From positions 1-64,000 of the forward strand of contig JBBPIE010000002.1 in the NCBI GenBank assembly GCA_038040485.1: 64,000 nt of DNA. The letters run 5' to 3'. Made by a program: the position numbers and the translations under genes. Below are positions 43,800 to 54,571 of the stretch, in pieces (within the stretch, counting starts at the first letter, position 1; the number at the start of each line of letters is the position of its first letter). The notes beneath the pieces were generated by a model, which was given only the letters and a program-made list of their open reading frames with translations, was not told where the DNA came from and ran no database searches. The DNA is from Onstottus_B arcticum. Lineage in GTDB: Bacteria > Acidobacteriota > Blastocatellia > UBA7656.

Positions 43800-45257
43800 T
43801 TATTTCGTAACGGGAACCGGCGCTTTGGTACTCACCACGACCGACTTCGTTTCGGTGTAGTAGTCGAGCGCCTCGGTGCCGTGCTCTTTTCCCAAACCGC
43901 TTTGCTTGAAACCGCCAAACGGCAGTTCGTCATAGATAACCTGAGCCGAGTTGATCCATGTGTAGCCTGCTTCGATCCGCTCAGCCGCGCGAGTCGCGCG
44001 ATTCAGGTCATTTGTCCAAATTGAAGAGCCCAATCCGAAAATCGAGTCGTTAGCCTTCTCAATCGCTTCATCGAGGCTGCTGACGCGAAATATCGGCAAC
44101 GCCGGACCGAAGACTTCTTCGGACGCGACGCGCGCATCTTCCGGCACGTCCGCCAAAAGCGTCGGCGCGAAGAAGTGTCCGCTGTCGAACCCATCTCCAC
44201 GCAAGCGCTCTCCTCCGACCAGCACCCGCGCGCCGCGATCGACCGCGTCTTGTACCTGAGCTTCGATCTCGTCGCGCTGGCTCGCGCTGTGTAACGGGCC
44301 GACGATCGTGCCTTCAGTCAAACCGTGTCCGACCTTGATCTTCTTCACACGTGCAACAAGTTGCTCGGTGAACCGGTCGGCGATCGAGTCGAACAGATAG
44401 AGCCGTTTTATCGCAAGACACGCCTGGCCACAGTTAAAGAAGCGGCCGGTTGCCGCTGCTTTCACAGCGTCGTCGATGTCGGCGTCATCGCACACGATCA
44501 TCGGGTCCGAGCCGCCCAGTTCGAGCGTAACGCGCTTGATCCCCTGCGCCGCCGAAGCCATCACGCGGCGGCCAACTTCAGTTGAGCCTGTGAAGCCGAT
44601 CTTGCGAACCTTGGGGTTGGTAACGATCTCTTCGCCTACAACTGATCCCTGGCCGGTGACAACATTCAGCACTCCTTTGGGCAAGCCGGCTTCGAGAAAC
44701 AAACCGACAACTCGCAAATCGGTGAGGGGCGTCGTCTCAGCGGGCTTGATCACCATCGTGTTGCCTGCGAGCAGCGCCGGACCGATCTTGTTTCCCATCA
44801 GCGAGACCGGAAAATTCCATGGGACGATAGCGCCGACTACTCCGAGAGGCCGCTTGAGGATCAGCCCGTACGAGTTCTCGCTTATCTGCGGGATGTAACC
44901 GCCTCGAATGTTCTTGCCGAGCCCGGCGTAGTATTCGATGGTGTGAGCGAAACGCCGAATCTCGAGTATGGCTTCGCGGATCGGTTTGCCTTGCTCTTTG
45001 GTGAGAACCGTCGCGAGTTCCTTCTCGTGCATTCGAAACAGCTCGACCGAGCGGCGGAGCACGTCGGCTCGTTTCGCTTGAGGGAACTCGCTCCAAAGCA
45101 GGAACGCCTCGTGGGCGACGTCGATGGCCTCGCGGGCGTCTTCAGTGGTCGCGCGCGGCGCGGTATCTACAGCTTCGCCGGTCGCCGGATTGAGAACTTC
45201 AATGAAATTGCCGTTGCGCGAGTTGACCCACTCGCCGCCTATGAGCATTTGTGCCAT
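43800..45257 (-). CDS. NAD(P)-dependent aldehyde dehydrogenase
   Basis: A 485-aa ALDH. The nucleotide site FTGSTEVGRRV, the catalytic Glu in VTLELGGSDP and catalytic Cys in FFNCGQACLAIKR are intact. It oxidises an aldehyde to an acid. It is clearly paralogous to the ALDH at 45919-47364, sharing GGSDPMIVCDDADI and GQACLA. Both sit in the crotonase operon, so the substrate may be an intermediate of that pathway. Confidence 0.93.
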   Translation of the reverse strand: MAQMLIGGEWVNSRNGNFIEVLNPATGEAVDTAPRATTEDAREAIDVAHEAFLLWSEFPQAKRADVLRRSVELFRMHEKELATVLTKEQGKPIREAILEIRRFAHTIEYYAGLGKNIRGGYIPQISENSYGLILKRPLGVVGAIVPWNFPVSLMGNKIGPALLAGNTMVIKPAETTPLTDLRVVGLFLEAGLPKGVLNVVTGQGSVVGEEIVTNPKVRKIGFTGSTEVGRRVMASAAQGIKRVTLELGGSDPMIVCDDADIDDAVKAAATGRFFNCGQACLAIKRLYLFDSIADRFTEQLVARVKKIKVGHGLTEGTIVGPLHSASQRDEIEAQVQDAVDRGARVLVGGERLRGDGFDSGHFFAPTLLADVPEDARVASEEVFGPALPIFRVSSLDEAIEKANDSIFGLGSSIWTNDLNRATRAAERIEAGYTWINSAQVIYDELPFGGFKQSGLGKEHGTEALDYYTETKSVVVSTKAPVPVTK

Positions 45258-45285
45258 CTTCAGATCTCCGTCACGAATAGCCGAA

Positions 45286-45858
45286 CTACTCGGTCACCGG
45301 CATGCGCTCGAACAACGTAGAAACAGCGCACGAGAATCCAGGCAGCAGCGGCGACCCGAGTGTATCCTGCTCGAGCAAGGTCGTCACTAGCTCCAAGTGT
45401 GCGCTGTCGCGCCGGTAGACCTCGATCTGCCGTGCCTGCCAACTGACGATCCAGTACTCGACGACGCCACGCCGTGAATAGAGCTTGAGCTTGGCTTCGC
45501 GATCTCGCCTTTCGTTCGTGGTGCCGGGTGAGAGCACCTCGATTACAAGCTCCGGAGCAGCATGAAACTTGCCATCCGCTTGAACAACCGCGCGCATGCG
45601 CCCACCACTGACCCACACCAAATCGGGAGCAACATCATCGTCTTCAGCGAAGATGATTCCCGGAGCGAAGAACACCTCTCCGAGACCGGTTGTCTCGCTC
45701 CAGGCGTCGAGCTTAGAGAAAATCCGGCCGCAGAGGTGCTGATGATTCAGGTGGGGCTGCTTCGACATATGCAAGTCTCCATCAATTATCTCGTAGCGTT
45801 TGCCGTCCTCGGGCATCACTGCCAGATCAGCAGATGTCCATCGCATCGTGGTCGACAT
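45286..45858 (-). CDS. Uma2-family putative nuclease
   Basis: A 190-aa Uma2 protein with KRYEIIDGDLHM, APDLVWV, the ELVIEVLSPGT block and the REAKLKLYSRRGVVEYWIV helix-strand, which carry the PD-(D/E)XK residues. It is placed between the two aldehyde dehydrogenases of an acyl-CoA operon, with which it has no obvious metabolic link. Confidence 0.9.
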   Translation of the reverse strand: MSTTMRWTSADLAVMPEDGKRYEIIDGDLHMSKQPHLNHQHLCGRIFSKLDAWSETTGLGEVFFAPGIIFAEDDDVAPDLVWVSGGRMRAVVQADGKFHAAPELVIEVLSPGTTNERRDREAKLKLYSRRGVVEYWIVSWQARQIEVYRRDSAHLELVTTLLEQDTLGSPLLPGFSCAVSTLFERMPVTE

Positions 45859-45918
45859 TTTGTGCTCTCCCTTCCGCCAGCTCCAGTGTTCTTGCCGCTT
45901 GGAGCTGATGTCATTCTG

Positions 45919-47364
45919 TCACCGCGTGATCACAACACCCTTCGGCTCGAGATAATAGTCCAGCGCCTCGGGACCATGTTCCCGCCCGAAGCCGCTTGCT
46001 TTCACTCCGCCAAACGGCAGCTCGTCGTAGCCGTAGTGCAGCGAGTTCACCCACACATTTCCAGCTTGAATCTTATCAATAGCCGTTTCGATGTTGTCGA
46101 GGTTTTTGGTCCAGATCGAAGACCCCAGCCCGTAGATCGAGCTGTTAGCTTTTTCGATCGCTTCGTCGAGCGTCGAGACCCGGAAGATCGGAAGCAGCGG
46201 ACCGAACGTTTCTTCCTGCATTGCCCGCGAGTCTTCAGCAACGTTGGTCAGTATGGTCGGCAGATAGTAGTTACCCTTCTCGTACTGAGCGCCCTCGGGC
46301 CTCGCGCCGCCGAGCAAGACTTTCGCGCCGCGATCAATCGCGTCTTTCACCTGCGCTTCTATCTCGTCGCGCTGAGCGGCCGTGTGAAGCGGCCCCATTC
46401 GAATCTTTGGCTTCTCAGCTCGCGTCATTCCGTCGCCCACTTCGTAGCGCGCCACTTTGCTGACCAGGCTCTCGACAAACGCGTCATACACACTGTCGAA
46501 AATGTACAGCCGCTTTACTGCCAGACATGCCTGTCCCGCATTCCAAAAGCGCCCGACCATCGCGCCGGTCACCGCCTTCGCAATGTCCGCATCGTCGCAC
46601 ACGATCATCGGGTCCGACCCGCCAAGCTCGAGGGTCACGCGTTTGAAGGCGCCGCAAGCTACTTCGGCGACATGCTTACCCGTTGACGATTCACCGGTGA
46701 ACGCAATGCGCCGGACCTTTTTGTTCTTGAGCAACTCTTCGCCGACTACGCTCCCCGGGCCGGTGATTACATTCAGAACCCCCTTCGGAAGACCCGCCTG
46801 ATTCATCAACTCGATGATGCGAATTGTGGTAAGCGGAGTCGTGGAAGCGGGCTTCACAACGACGGTATTGCCTGCGGCGAGCGCGGGCCCGACTTTGGTG
46901 CCCATCAACGTAAGCGGGAAATTCCACGGCACGATCGCGCCGCAAACGCCGAGCGGTTTATGCACCACCATCCCATAAGCGTTCTTGGCCGGCAGCGGGA
47001 CGTGCGCGCCACGCACCTTTGAAGCTAGCCCGGCATAGAAATGCAACCCGTGATCGAAATGTTCGAGTTCGCCGCTCGCTTCCTGAAACGGTTTGCCCTG
47101 CTCGCGACAGAGCAGCTCGGCAAGACTCTTACGCTCGGTGACGACCAACTCGGCGGCTTTGAACAGAAGCTTGCCGCGATCTTCTGCTGACGTATGCGAC
47201 CACTCGTCAAACGCTGCCTCCGCGGCATCAATCGCCCGGCGAGCGTCTTCCTCGTTTCCCTTCGGCGCGGTGTCGACGACTTCGCCGTTAGCCGGATTCC
47301 TTACTTCATAAGTCGCTCCGCTTATCGCGTCAACCGACTCTCCTGAAATTAACATCTTAGCCAT
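45919..47364 (-). CDS. NAD(P)-dependent aldehyde dehydrogenase
   Basis: A 481-aa ALDH with FTGESSTGKHV, VTLELGGSDP, and the catalytic Cys in FWNAGQACLAVKR. Full length. GGAG lies in a good position before the ATG. Duplicate of the ALDH further downstream in this operon; two ALDHs with different substrate preference are likely. Confidence 0.93.
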   Translation of the reverse strand: MAKMLISGESVDAISGATYEVRNPANGEVVDTAPKGNEEDARRAIDAAEAAFDEWSHTSAEDRGKLLFKAAELVVTERKSLAELLCREQGKPFQEASGELEHFDHGLHFYAGLASKVRGAHVPLPAKNAYGMVVHKPLGVCGAIVPWNFPLTLMGTKVGPALAAGNTVVVKPASTTPLTTIRIIELMNQAGLPKGVLNVITGPGSVVGEELLKNKKVRRIAFTGESSTGKHVAEVACGAFKRVTLELGGSDPMIVCDDADIAKAVTGAMVGRFWNAGQACLAVKRLYIFDSVYDAFVESLVSKVARYEVGDGMTRAEKPKIRMGPLHTAAQRDEIEAQVKDAIDRGAKVLLGGARPEGAQYEKGNYYLPTILTNVAEDSRAMQEETFGPLLPIFRVSTLDEAIEKANSSIYGLGSSIWTKNLDNIETAIDKIQAGNVWVNSLHYGYDELPFGGVKASGFGREHGPEALDYYLEPKGVVITR

Positions 47365-47377
47365 ATGATTCTCCTAT

Positions 47378-47514
47378 TAGTCCGTAGTCAGTAGTCAGTA
47401 GTCCGTAGTCAGTAGTCAGTAGTCCGTAGTTCGTGGTCCGCATCCTCAACCGACTTCGACTCTCTCAACAATGAACTACTGACTACGGACTACTGACTAC
47501 GGACTACTGACTAC
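47378..47514. repeat. Inverted GTAGTCAGTAGTCC arrays (2 x 7 bp)
   Basis: Tandem GTAGTCA/GTAGTCC units (47378-47440) face an inverted array (47475-47514). The right array overlaps the crotonase gene's last bases and supplies its TAG stop codon. Confidence 0.9.
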
Positions 47515-48314
47515 CTTCCCTTAAATTGAGCCTGGCGCTTCTTCGCGTAGGCGTCGAGCCCTTCCTGAGCGTCTTCGCTTTCGAAGAGCTGCTGTAATAA
47601 CTCTCGCTCTACTGCAAGCGCCTCCGCCAGCGGCAACTCGAGCCCGGTCTGCACCGAGCGCTTTATCAACCCGACTGCCTTGCTCGCTTTCGCAGGCGGC
47701 ACGAATTGCTTCGCGTACTCGATCACCTTCTCGAAAAAGTCTTCTTCATCGAAGACGTGATTCACCAGACCGATTTGATGAGCTTCCTCAACTGAGATCG
47801 TGCGGCCGGTCGTAAGAAGCTCAAGCGCTTTGCCCTTGCCAATGACTCGAGGCAGCCGCTGCGTGCCGCCCATGCCCGGCAACAAGCCCAGGTTTATTTC
47901 CGGCACCCCAAGCATCCCGGGCCCTTTCTTCGCGATTCGCATATCACATGCAAGCGCGATTTCCAGACCGCCGCCAACCGCGTGACCGTTGATCGCGGCG
48001 ATAATCAGCTTTTGAGTGTTCTCCATCCGCAGCAGCGTTTCGTTGCCATGCAAGCTGAAGAAGTATCGGAACTGCGGCGTTGCCGACAAGAGCATCTTGA
48101 TGTTCGCGCCGGCGCAGAAGAACTTGTCTCCCGCCCCGCGTATCACCACGACGTGCACCTCTTCGTCGAGCCGGGCTTCGAGGATCGCGTCGTCCAGGTC
48201 GCGCATCATCTCGTGAGTGTAAGTGTTCGCCGGCGGATCATTCAGCTCGATGGTTGCAACGCCGCCCTCGACGCTGTAGTTGATCAGCTTGTTCTCCATC
48301 GCTTCTCTAGTCAT
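47511..48314 (-). CDS. Enoyl-CoA hydratase (crotonase)
   Basis: A 267-aa crotonase with both glutamates (GGGLEIALACD and GVPEINLGLLPGMGG). GAGG precedes the ATG at 48314; an ATG 15 bp later is an alternative that gives the more usual N-terminus. First enzyme gene after the TetR regulator, 9 bp away. Its stop codon is part of a GTAGTCA repeat array. Confidence 0.9.
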   Translation of the reverse strand: MTREAMENKLINYSVEGGVATIELNDPPANTYTHEMMRDLDDAILEARLDEEVHVVVIRGAGDKFFCAGANIKMLLSATPQFRYFFSLHGNETLLRMENTQKLIIAAINGHAVGGGLEIALACDMRIAKKGPGMLGVPEINLGLLPGMGGTQRLPRVIGKGKALELLTTGRTISVEEAHQIGLVNHVFDEEDFFEKVIEYAKQFVPPAKASKAVGLIKRSVQTGLELPLAEALAVERELLQQLFESEDAQEGLDAYAKKRQAQFKGR

Positions 48315-48323
48315 TTAGATCCC

Positions 48324-48989
48324 TCACTGCCAGATCGAGACGCTTCGATCCAGATGATCCTCGCGGCCCGTCTCAAGCGTCTTTGCCTCGACGGTCTTGT
48401 CGCCCAGCAAGCCCGACAGAAAAATTCGCGTGATGTTGTTCGACAAACCCGCCACGTCCACGTCCTTGCGCGGGTCGTACCAGTTGTAGATCCAGTTCAT
48501 CATCCCAAAAAGCGAGAAGGTCGCGACTCTCAAATCGACGCCGCTTACTCGATGCTCGCGTGCGATCTCCTCGAGCAGTGCCATAACCAGATCAACGTAT
48601 TGACGCTTTTTCGAGTTGACCTTCTTGAACAAGTCGCCGCCAATTGAGTTCGCTTCGTGTGAGAGAACTTTCATCTCATTCATGTTGTGCACGAAGTAAT
48701 GAAGATGGTTCTCGATCAGCAGCTTCAGGCGGTGAACCGGATCTTCGATGCCCTCGATCAGCTTATGACAATCGTCGATCACGGTGCTGAAGCAATAATC
48801 CTGAATCAGAAACAGCAACTCGTCCTTGCTTCTGAAGTAGTAGTACAGCCCCGACAGACTCATCTCCGTTGCGCGGGCGATGTCCCGGATGCTGGTCGAG
48901 TGATAGCCCTTTTCTGCAAAGATGGCGGCTGAGGTCTTCAGCACGTGGACAAGCTTTTGATCGTACTTTGACTGCGGTTCACTCGGCAT
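48324..48989 (-). CDS. TetR/AcrR-family transcriptional regulator
   Basis: A 221-aa regulator. The N-terminal helix-turn-helix (AAIFAEKGYHSTSIRDIARA, then LSGLYYYFRSKDELLF) is typical. The C-terminal ligand domain resembles regulators of fatty-acid or phenylacetate breakdown that respond to acyl-CoA. It heads the crotonase/ALDH operon and a palindrome lies 26 bp upstream, so it likely represses its own operon. Confidence 0.9.
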   Translation of the reverse strand: MPSEPQSKYDQKLVHVLKTSAAIFAEKGYHSTSIRDIARATEMSLSGLYYYFRSKDELLFLIQDYCFSTVIDDCHKLIEGIEDPVHRLKLLIENHLHYFVHNMNEMKVLSHEANSIGGDLFKKVNSKKRQYVDLVMALLEEIAREHRVSGVDLRVATFSLFGMMNWIYNWYDPRKDVDVAGLSNNITRIFLSGLLGDKTVEAKTLETGREDHLDRSVSIWQ

Positions 48990-49014
48990 AAGCTACAGCG
49001 TTGATTGAGCGACT

Positions 49015-49030
49015 TCGAACAAGTGTTCGA
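49015..49030. promoter_or_regulatory. Candidate TetR operator
   Basis: TCGAACAAGTGTTCGA: perfect 6-bp arms around 4 bp, 26 bp upstream of the regulator start codon. Size and position fit a TetR-family operator. Confidence 0.5.
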
Positions 49031-49128
49031 TGATAGGAGGCGCTGAGTGGGTTCGTCAAGCGAAGCGTCGAAAAACCTGGTTTTCCAACACCACAGTCCT
49101 CCATTTTGACTCGGTCGGTTCGGGCCGG

Positions 49129-49689
49129 TTAGCCGAGAATGTCATCAACGCTGAGCGTAAGGCCTGGCACGGTCGGAGACACCAGAGTCTTGCCACGCTT
49201 GAGACGGTGGACTTTCTGGTACTTCCCGTTCTTTGGCTCCGAGTGCACCTCGATCAGATCCTTTGGAAGGACAACCAACCATGCCTCAGGTATCCCCGCG
49301 CGAGCGTACAGCGGTAGCTTCACGTTGCGGTCATAGTCGGCAGACGTGTCAGACACTTCGATGACGAGAAGCACGTCAGGAGGCGTGGGGTGAGACTTGC
49401 GGTAATAGTCGGCGCGCGGCTTGAGTAACGAGATGTCCGGCTCGGGTTCTGAGTACTCGTCAATGCGTATCGGCCCCTGGACCCGGACGATCGCAACTCG
49501 ACCTACTTTGTCAGCAAGACGTGAACTCAACTCATCTACACACCCCTGATGGTTGCTGCCGATCGGGCTCATCTCAACGACCTCCCCTTCGATCAACTCA
49601 ACATGATCGCCTGCGGAAAAGAGGCCAGCATCGGCCATCCGGTAGTAGTCGTCAACGTTGAAGTATCGCTTCCGAAGTTGGACTGACAT
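49129..49689 (-). CDS. Uma2-family putative nuclease (tandem copy 1)
   Basis: A 186-aa Uma2 protein (VELIEGEVVEMSPIG, PEPDISLLKP, DVLLVIEVSDTS, KLPLYARAGIPEAWLV). It is strongly similar along its whole length to the gene at 49871-50431, so the pair arose by tandem duplication. A product of the downstream copy of a duplicated segment of about 740 bp. Confidence 0.9.
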   Translation of the reverse strand: MSVQLRKRYFNVDDYYRMADAGLFSAGDHVELIEGEVVEMSPIGSNHQGCVDELSSRLADKVGRVAIVRVQGPIRIDEYSEPEPDISLLKPRADYYRKSHPTPPDVLLVIEVSDTSADYDRNVKLPLYARAGIPEAWLVVLPKDLIEVHSEPKNGKYQKVHRLKRGKTLVSPTVPGLTLSVDDILG

Positions 49690-49870
49690 TGATTCCTCGT
49701 CAGTTGATTACCACGCCCGCAACCCAGACTCAACTGTTCGGGATCATAGCACGAAACGCATGTTCGCGGTCGATTGGAGCACTAAACTCTCTTGGGTCTA
49801 TCGCTGCGCAACCATTCAAGGACCAGGTTTTTCCAATGGTCGCGTTGACTCGTGCCTTCCTCAGGCAGGA

Positions 49871-50431
49871 TCAGCCCAGAATGTCGTCAACACTGAATTT
49901 GAGTCCGGGCACGGTGGGAGAGACCAATATCTTGCCTCGTTTCAGACGCAGGATCTTCTGATACTTCCCGTCCTTCGGGTTCGAATAAACCTCGATCGTG
50001 TCATCAGGCAGAATCAACAACCATGCTTCAGGTATACCGGCTCGTGCGTACAGAGGGAGCTTTACGGTTCGGTCATACTCCACCGATGTGTCGCACACCT
50101 CGATGACCACCAGCACGTCGGTTGGAACCAGATGTGAGTTGGAATAGAAATCGGCGCGAGGTTTCAGCAGTGCGAGGTCGGGCTGCGGCTCCGAGAAATC
50201 ATCGATGCCAATAGGGTTTTGCACGCTGACTATAGCCAGTTCGCCGACAGTCCGGTTGAGTAGTTTGTTTAGCCGGTTCACACATCCGGCGTGACGCTTG
50301 CCTATGGGACTCATATCAACAACCTCTCCCTTGATTAGCTCGACGCGGTCATCGGGTGAGAAGAGACCGACCTCAGTCATCCGGTAATATTCGGCTACGC
50401 TGAAGTAATGCTTCTTGATTTGAACTGACAT
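49871..50431 (-). CDS. Uma2-family putative nuclease (tandem copy 2)
   Basis: A 186-aa Uma2 protein, same length and start (MSVQ) as its neighbour, with VELIKGEVVDMSPIG, PQPDLALLKP, DVLVVIEVCDTS and KLPLYARAGIPEAWLL. All core acidic residues and Lys are present. Differences are spread evenly, suggesting an old duplication under selection. Confidence 0.9.
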   Translation of the reverse strand: MSVQIKKHYFSVAEYYRMTEVGLFSPDDRVELIKGEVVDMSPIGKRHAGCVNRLNKLLNRTVGELAIVSVQNPIGIDDFSEPQPDLALLKPRADFYSNSHLVPTDVLVVIEVCDTSVEYDRTVKLPLYARAGIPEAWLLILPDDTIEVYSNPKDGKYQKILRLKRGKILVSPTVPGLKFSVDDILG

Positions 50432-50470
50432 GGTTCCTGATCCGATAATCAGCAGGTAGAAACCGGCAGC

Positions 50471-52489
50471 CTAATCGCCGCTTCCCTTCTGTTTCACATT
50501 GAAGGTGCGACCCGCGACCGTGATCGTGCCTTTGCGGGCTGCTCCGGTGCTGTTCTTCGCAACCGAGTAGTTCACCGAACCGTTACCGATGCCGCTCGTG
50601 GTAGAGGTCAGCGTTATCCAACTCGCGTTGCTTGAAGCATTCCAGATGCATTCTGGGCCGGCCGTGATTGTCACCGCGCCCGAGCCTCCGCTCATGTTGA
50701 TGAGACTTGCCGCAGGACTGATCGAGTTGGTGCAGGTGCCCGGCGCGACACCAGACTGAATGATCGTGAACGTCCGCTGAGCGATGGTCAGGGTCCCGAT
50801 TCGGAAGTGCCCGGTCGAATTTTCTCTGAGTTCGTAAGTAACCAGACCGGAGCCGGTGGCGCCGGCCCCCGAAGTAAGGACGATCCAGTTTTGATTGGCG
50901 ATGGCGGTCCATTGAGTCGTGATCGTTGGAGCGTTGACGGCCACCGCGCCTCTTGCATTGCGTCTCTCGCCGACCGCGCTCGACGGCGCAATCGTCGTCA
51001 GCGCCAGGTCCACCGCGCCTTTGACGTCAAGCCTTCCATAGCCAAACACATTGTTGGGCACGCCGCTGCTGCTGCACAAAGCAGATGAGATATGGGCCGC
51101 TGAGTCTTTCAAGATGCCCTCGATGGTCGAGACTTGCCCGATCCGGTTCGGATCTGCGGAGAGTAGCAGCGCTACCCCGCCGGCCACATGCGGGCACGCC
51201 ATCGAAGTCCCGCTGAAGTTCCCATTGTAGCCATTCACCGGAACGCTCGACCGAGTGAAGGTGCCGGGAGCAACGATGTCGGGCTTTTGACGATTGCTGG
51301 CGTCGATAGTCACCGGACCGCGGCTACTAAAACTGGCAATGAAGTCGGTACTCGTCGTCAGCGCGCCGACCGTTATGACTTCGGGAAAAAACGAAGGAGC
51401 GTCTCGAACAGTCGAACAACTCGAGCCTGAATTCCCCGCAGAGACGACGGTGACGATGCCTGCCGCACGGTTAGCTTGAATCGCGGATTGAATGGTCACC
51501 CACGTCAAGGAAGTACAGCCCTCGGAGGGCGGGCAGCCCCACGAGTGCGTTGTCACGTGCGGAGCTTTGCTCGGGTCGCCCTGCGCCGGCGTTCCGCCGA
51601 CCGGATAGGGCGCGAGGAAAAACTGAAAGCATTCGGCGTAGGTGGTTGGCGTCCCGTTGCCCTGATCCATGTTGCGGCACCCGATCCATTTGGCTCCCGG
51701 AGCCATCCCGATCTGATTCGTGCCGCCGTCATCTCCAATGGCCGTTCCCATCGTGTGCGTGCCGTGACTGTTGTCATCGCACGGCTGCAGCGAGTTCCCA
51801 ACGCAAGGCCCCGCGCTCGAATGAATGCTGTCGTGCCAGTTGTAGTCGTGATTTGCAGTCGCGCCATTCCAGCCGCGATAGTGAGGCTTTAACGCAGGAT
51901 GGTCCCACTGATAGCCCGTGTCTGCGCCGCCAACGACGATGCCCTGACCCGTGTAGCCCAGCGCCCAGACCTGCGGCGCGTTGGTGTAGTTGATTCCAGG
52001 CTCAACCGCTTCGATTGCAGCGGGAGTGACCTTCTCCTGAGGAGCGGGCTGAGGGAGATTGTTATGAATAACCGGATTGCCGTCGATCCGCGCAACATCA
52101 GCCCGCGCTGCAAGCGCCGCCGCGACATCGATCTTGCCCTTCACCCAGATCATGTTGACGATGTAGTACGACCGATGCTCGACACCGTTAGCCTCTAGCC
52201 AATCGAGAATCGGACGTTGCGTCGCCCGCGCCTTCTCATAAAGCGTCTTGTAGACGAACCAGCCTTTTTCTTCCTTTGTCGTTAGTTTTTCGGCGGCGCT
52301 CAAGTCAGCTTGATCGGCGAGGACGACAAGAAACTCGGCCTCTTTGCCGTCGGCGGTGTGTTCGAGCACCCAGGTCGCGATCTTAGCCGACGTCAACCGG
52401 TTGGGTTGCTGCAAACCGGCCGCGCTCGAGTGCGCCGACGCGAACATAGAAGCGACAAGGACCAAAATGGCCAGCAGGCGGAACTTCAT
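50471..52489 (-). CDS. Secreted subtilisin-like S8 protease with BACON-type C-terminus
   Basis: A 672-aa protein: signal peptide (1-24), an I9-like propeptide (about 35-140), then the catalytic domain with Asp190 (GGADTGYQWDHP), His242 (SHGTHTMGT), Asn352 (AGNSG) and Ser429 (FSGTSMACPHVAGG). The C-terminal 170 residues carry two BACON-like beta modules (WTAIANQNWIVLTSG, WNASSNASWITLTS). An extracellular protease with substrate- or carbohydrate-binding modules is expected. Confidence 0.92.
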   Translation of the reverse strand: MKFRLLAILVLVASMFASAHSSAAGLQQPNRLTSAKIATWVLEHTADGKEAEFLVVLADQADLSAAEKLTTKEEKGWFVYKTLYEKARATQRPILDWLEANGVEHRSYYIVNMIWVKGKIDVAAALAARADVARIDGNPVIHNNLPQPAPQEKVTPAAIEAVEPGINYTNAPQVWALGYTGQGIVVGGADTGYQWDHPALKPHYRGWNGATANHDYNWHDSIHSSAGPCVGNSLQPCDDNSHGTHTMGTAIGDDGGTNQIGMAPGAKWIGCRNMDQGNGTPTTYAECFQFFLAPYPVGGTPAQGDPSKAPHVTTHSWGCPPSEGCTSLTWVTIQSAIQANRAAGIVTVVSAGNSGSSCSTVRDAPSFFPEVITVGALTTSTDFIASFSSRGPVTIDASNRQKPDIVAPGTFTRSSVPVNGYNGNFSGTSMACPHVAGGVALLLSADPNRIGQVSTIEGILKDSAAHISSALCSSSGVPNNVFGYGRLDVKGAVDLALTTIAPSSAVGERRNARGAVAVNAPTITTQWTAIANQNWIVLTSGAGATGSGLVTYELRENSTGHFRIGTLTIAQRTFTIIQSGVAPGTCTNSISPAASLINMSGGSGAVTITAGPECIWNASSNASWITLTSTTSGIGNGSVNYSVAKNSTGAARKGTITVAGRTFNVKQKGSGD

Positions 52490-52674
52490 CGAATAACTTC
52501 CTCTCGGGAGATCGCCGGGACCTCTAAACGACTGTCAACTAAACGACTGTCAACAATTCGGGTATACAGGACTGGAACAACCGAGTCAACGGTTAGTTCC
52601 TCGAAGCGCGATCCTTAACTGCGGCTGCCTCGAGTGTCGGAATTTCAATCTTAGCCGCGATTCTGCAGTGCGTC

Positions 52675-52732
52675 AGTGTCAGTAGCTCGACCGTAAGGGA
52701 GAGCTCTCCCTTACGGTCGAGCTACTGACACT
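52675..52732. repeat. Perfect 58-bp palindrome
   Basis: Arms of 29 bp (starting AGTGTCAGTAGCTCGACCGT) with no spacer. It lies 17 bp after the ubiD stop codon on the transcribed strand and could act as a terminator-like hairpin or an interspersed repeat. Confidence 0.9.
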
Positions 52733-52748
52733 CACTCACACGTGCGAT

Positions 52749-54197
<1,449 letters not shown>

Positions 54198-54260
54198 AGG
54201 TTTGCTGGATTGTTAGAAGTGCAGAGCGTAACACGCGCACTGGCCCAAGACAAATTCTGG

Positions 54261-54417
54261 GTAGTGTCCTAAAGTTGTGTTGCTCGTTTGTCGGCGAATC
54301 GACCAACCGCCAAGACGCCAAGAGCGCCAAGATTCTCAACGGATTCTTGGTCTGACCTTGGCGTCCTTGGCGTCTTGGCGGTTTTCCAATCGAGCAACAC
54401 ACAAATAGGACACTACC
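54261..54417. repeat. Nested inverted repeat with CGCCAAG units
   Basis: Outer arms TAGTGTCCTAAAGTTGTGTT (54262-) and its near inverse (to 54417) enclose inner CGCCAAGA-type arms (54305-54334 and 54342-54383). The inner part is the same family as 21080-21163. It fills most of the gap between ubiD and the lysozyme gene; nothing else is seen in that gap. Confidence 0.8.
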
Positions 54418-54571
54418 AAATTCTGAGGGTGTCTGGAGCGCCTGAATACCTCCGCGTCTCTCGCCTGTGAGTCAAGTATCACAAGGCCTTGGTAGAAACC
54501 TCAGCTTTGAGATATATTCTGCGGCCAATGCTGCGCCAAAGCTGGCTTATCGACTGAAAGGAGAATCAATC

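Noticed and set aside
45562..46686. Plus-strand frame of 374 codons opposite Uma2 and ALDH
   Set aside because: Spans two genes on the other strand and their gap; shadow.
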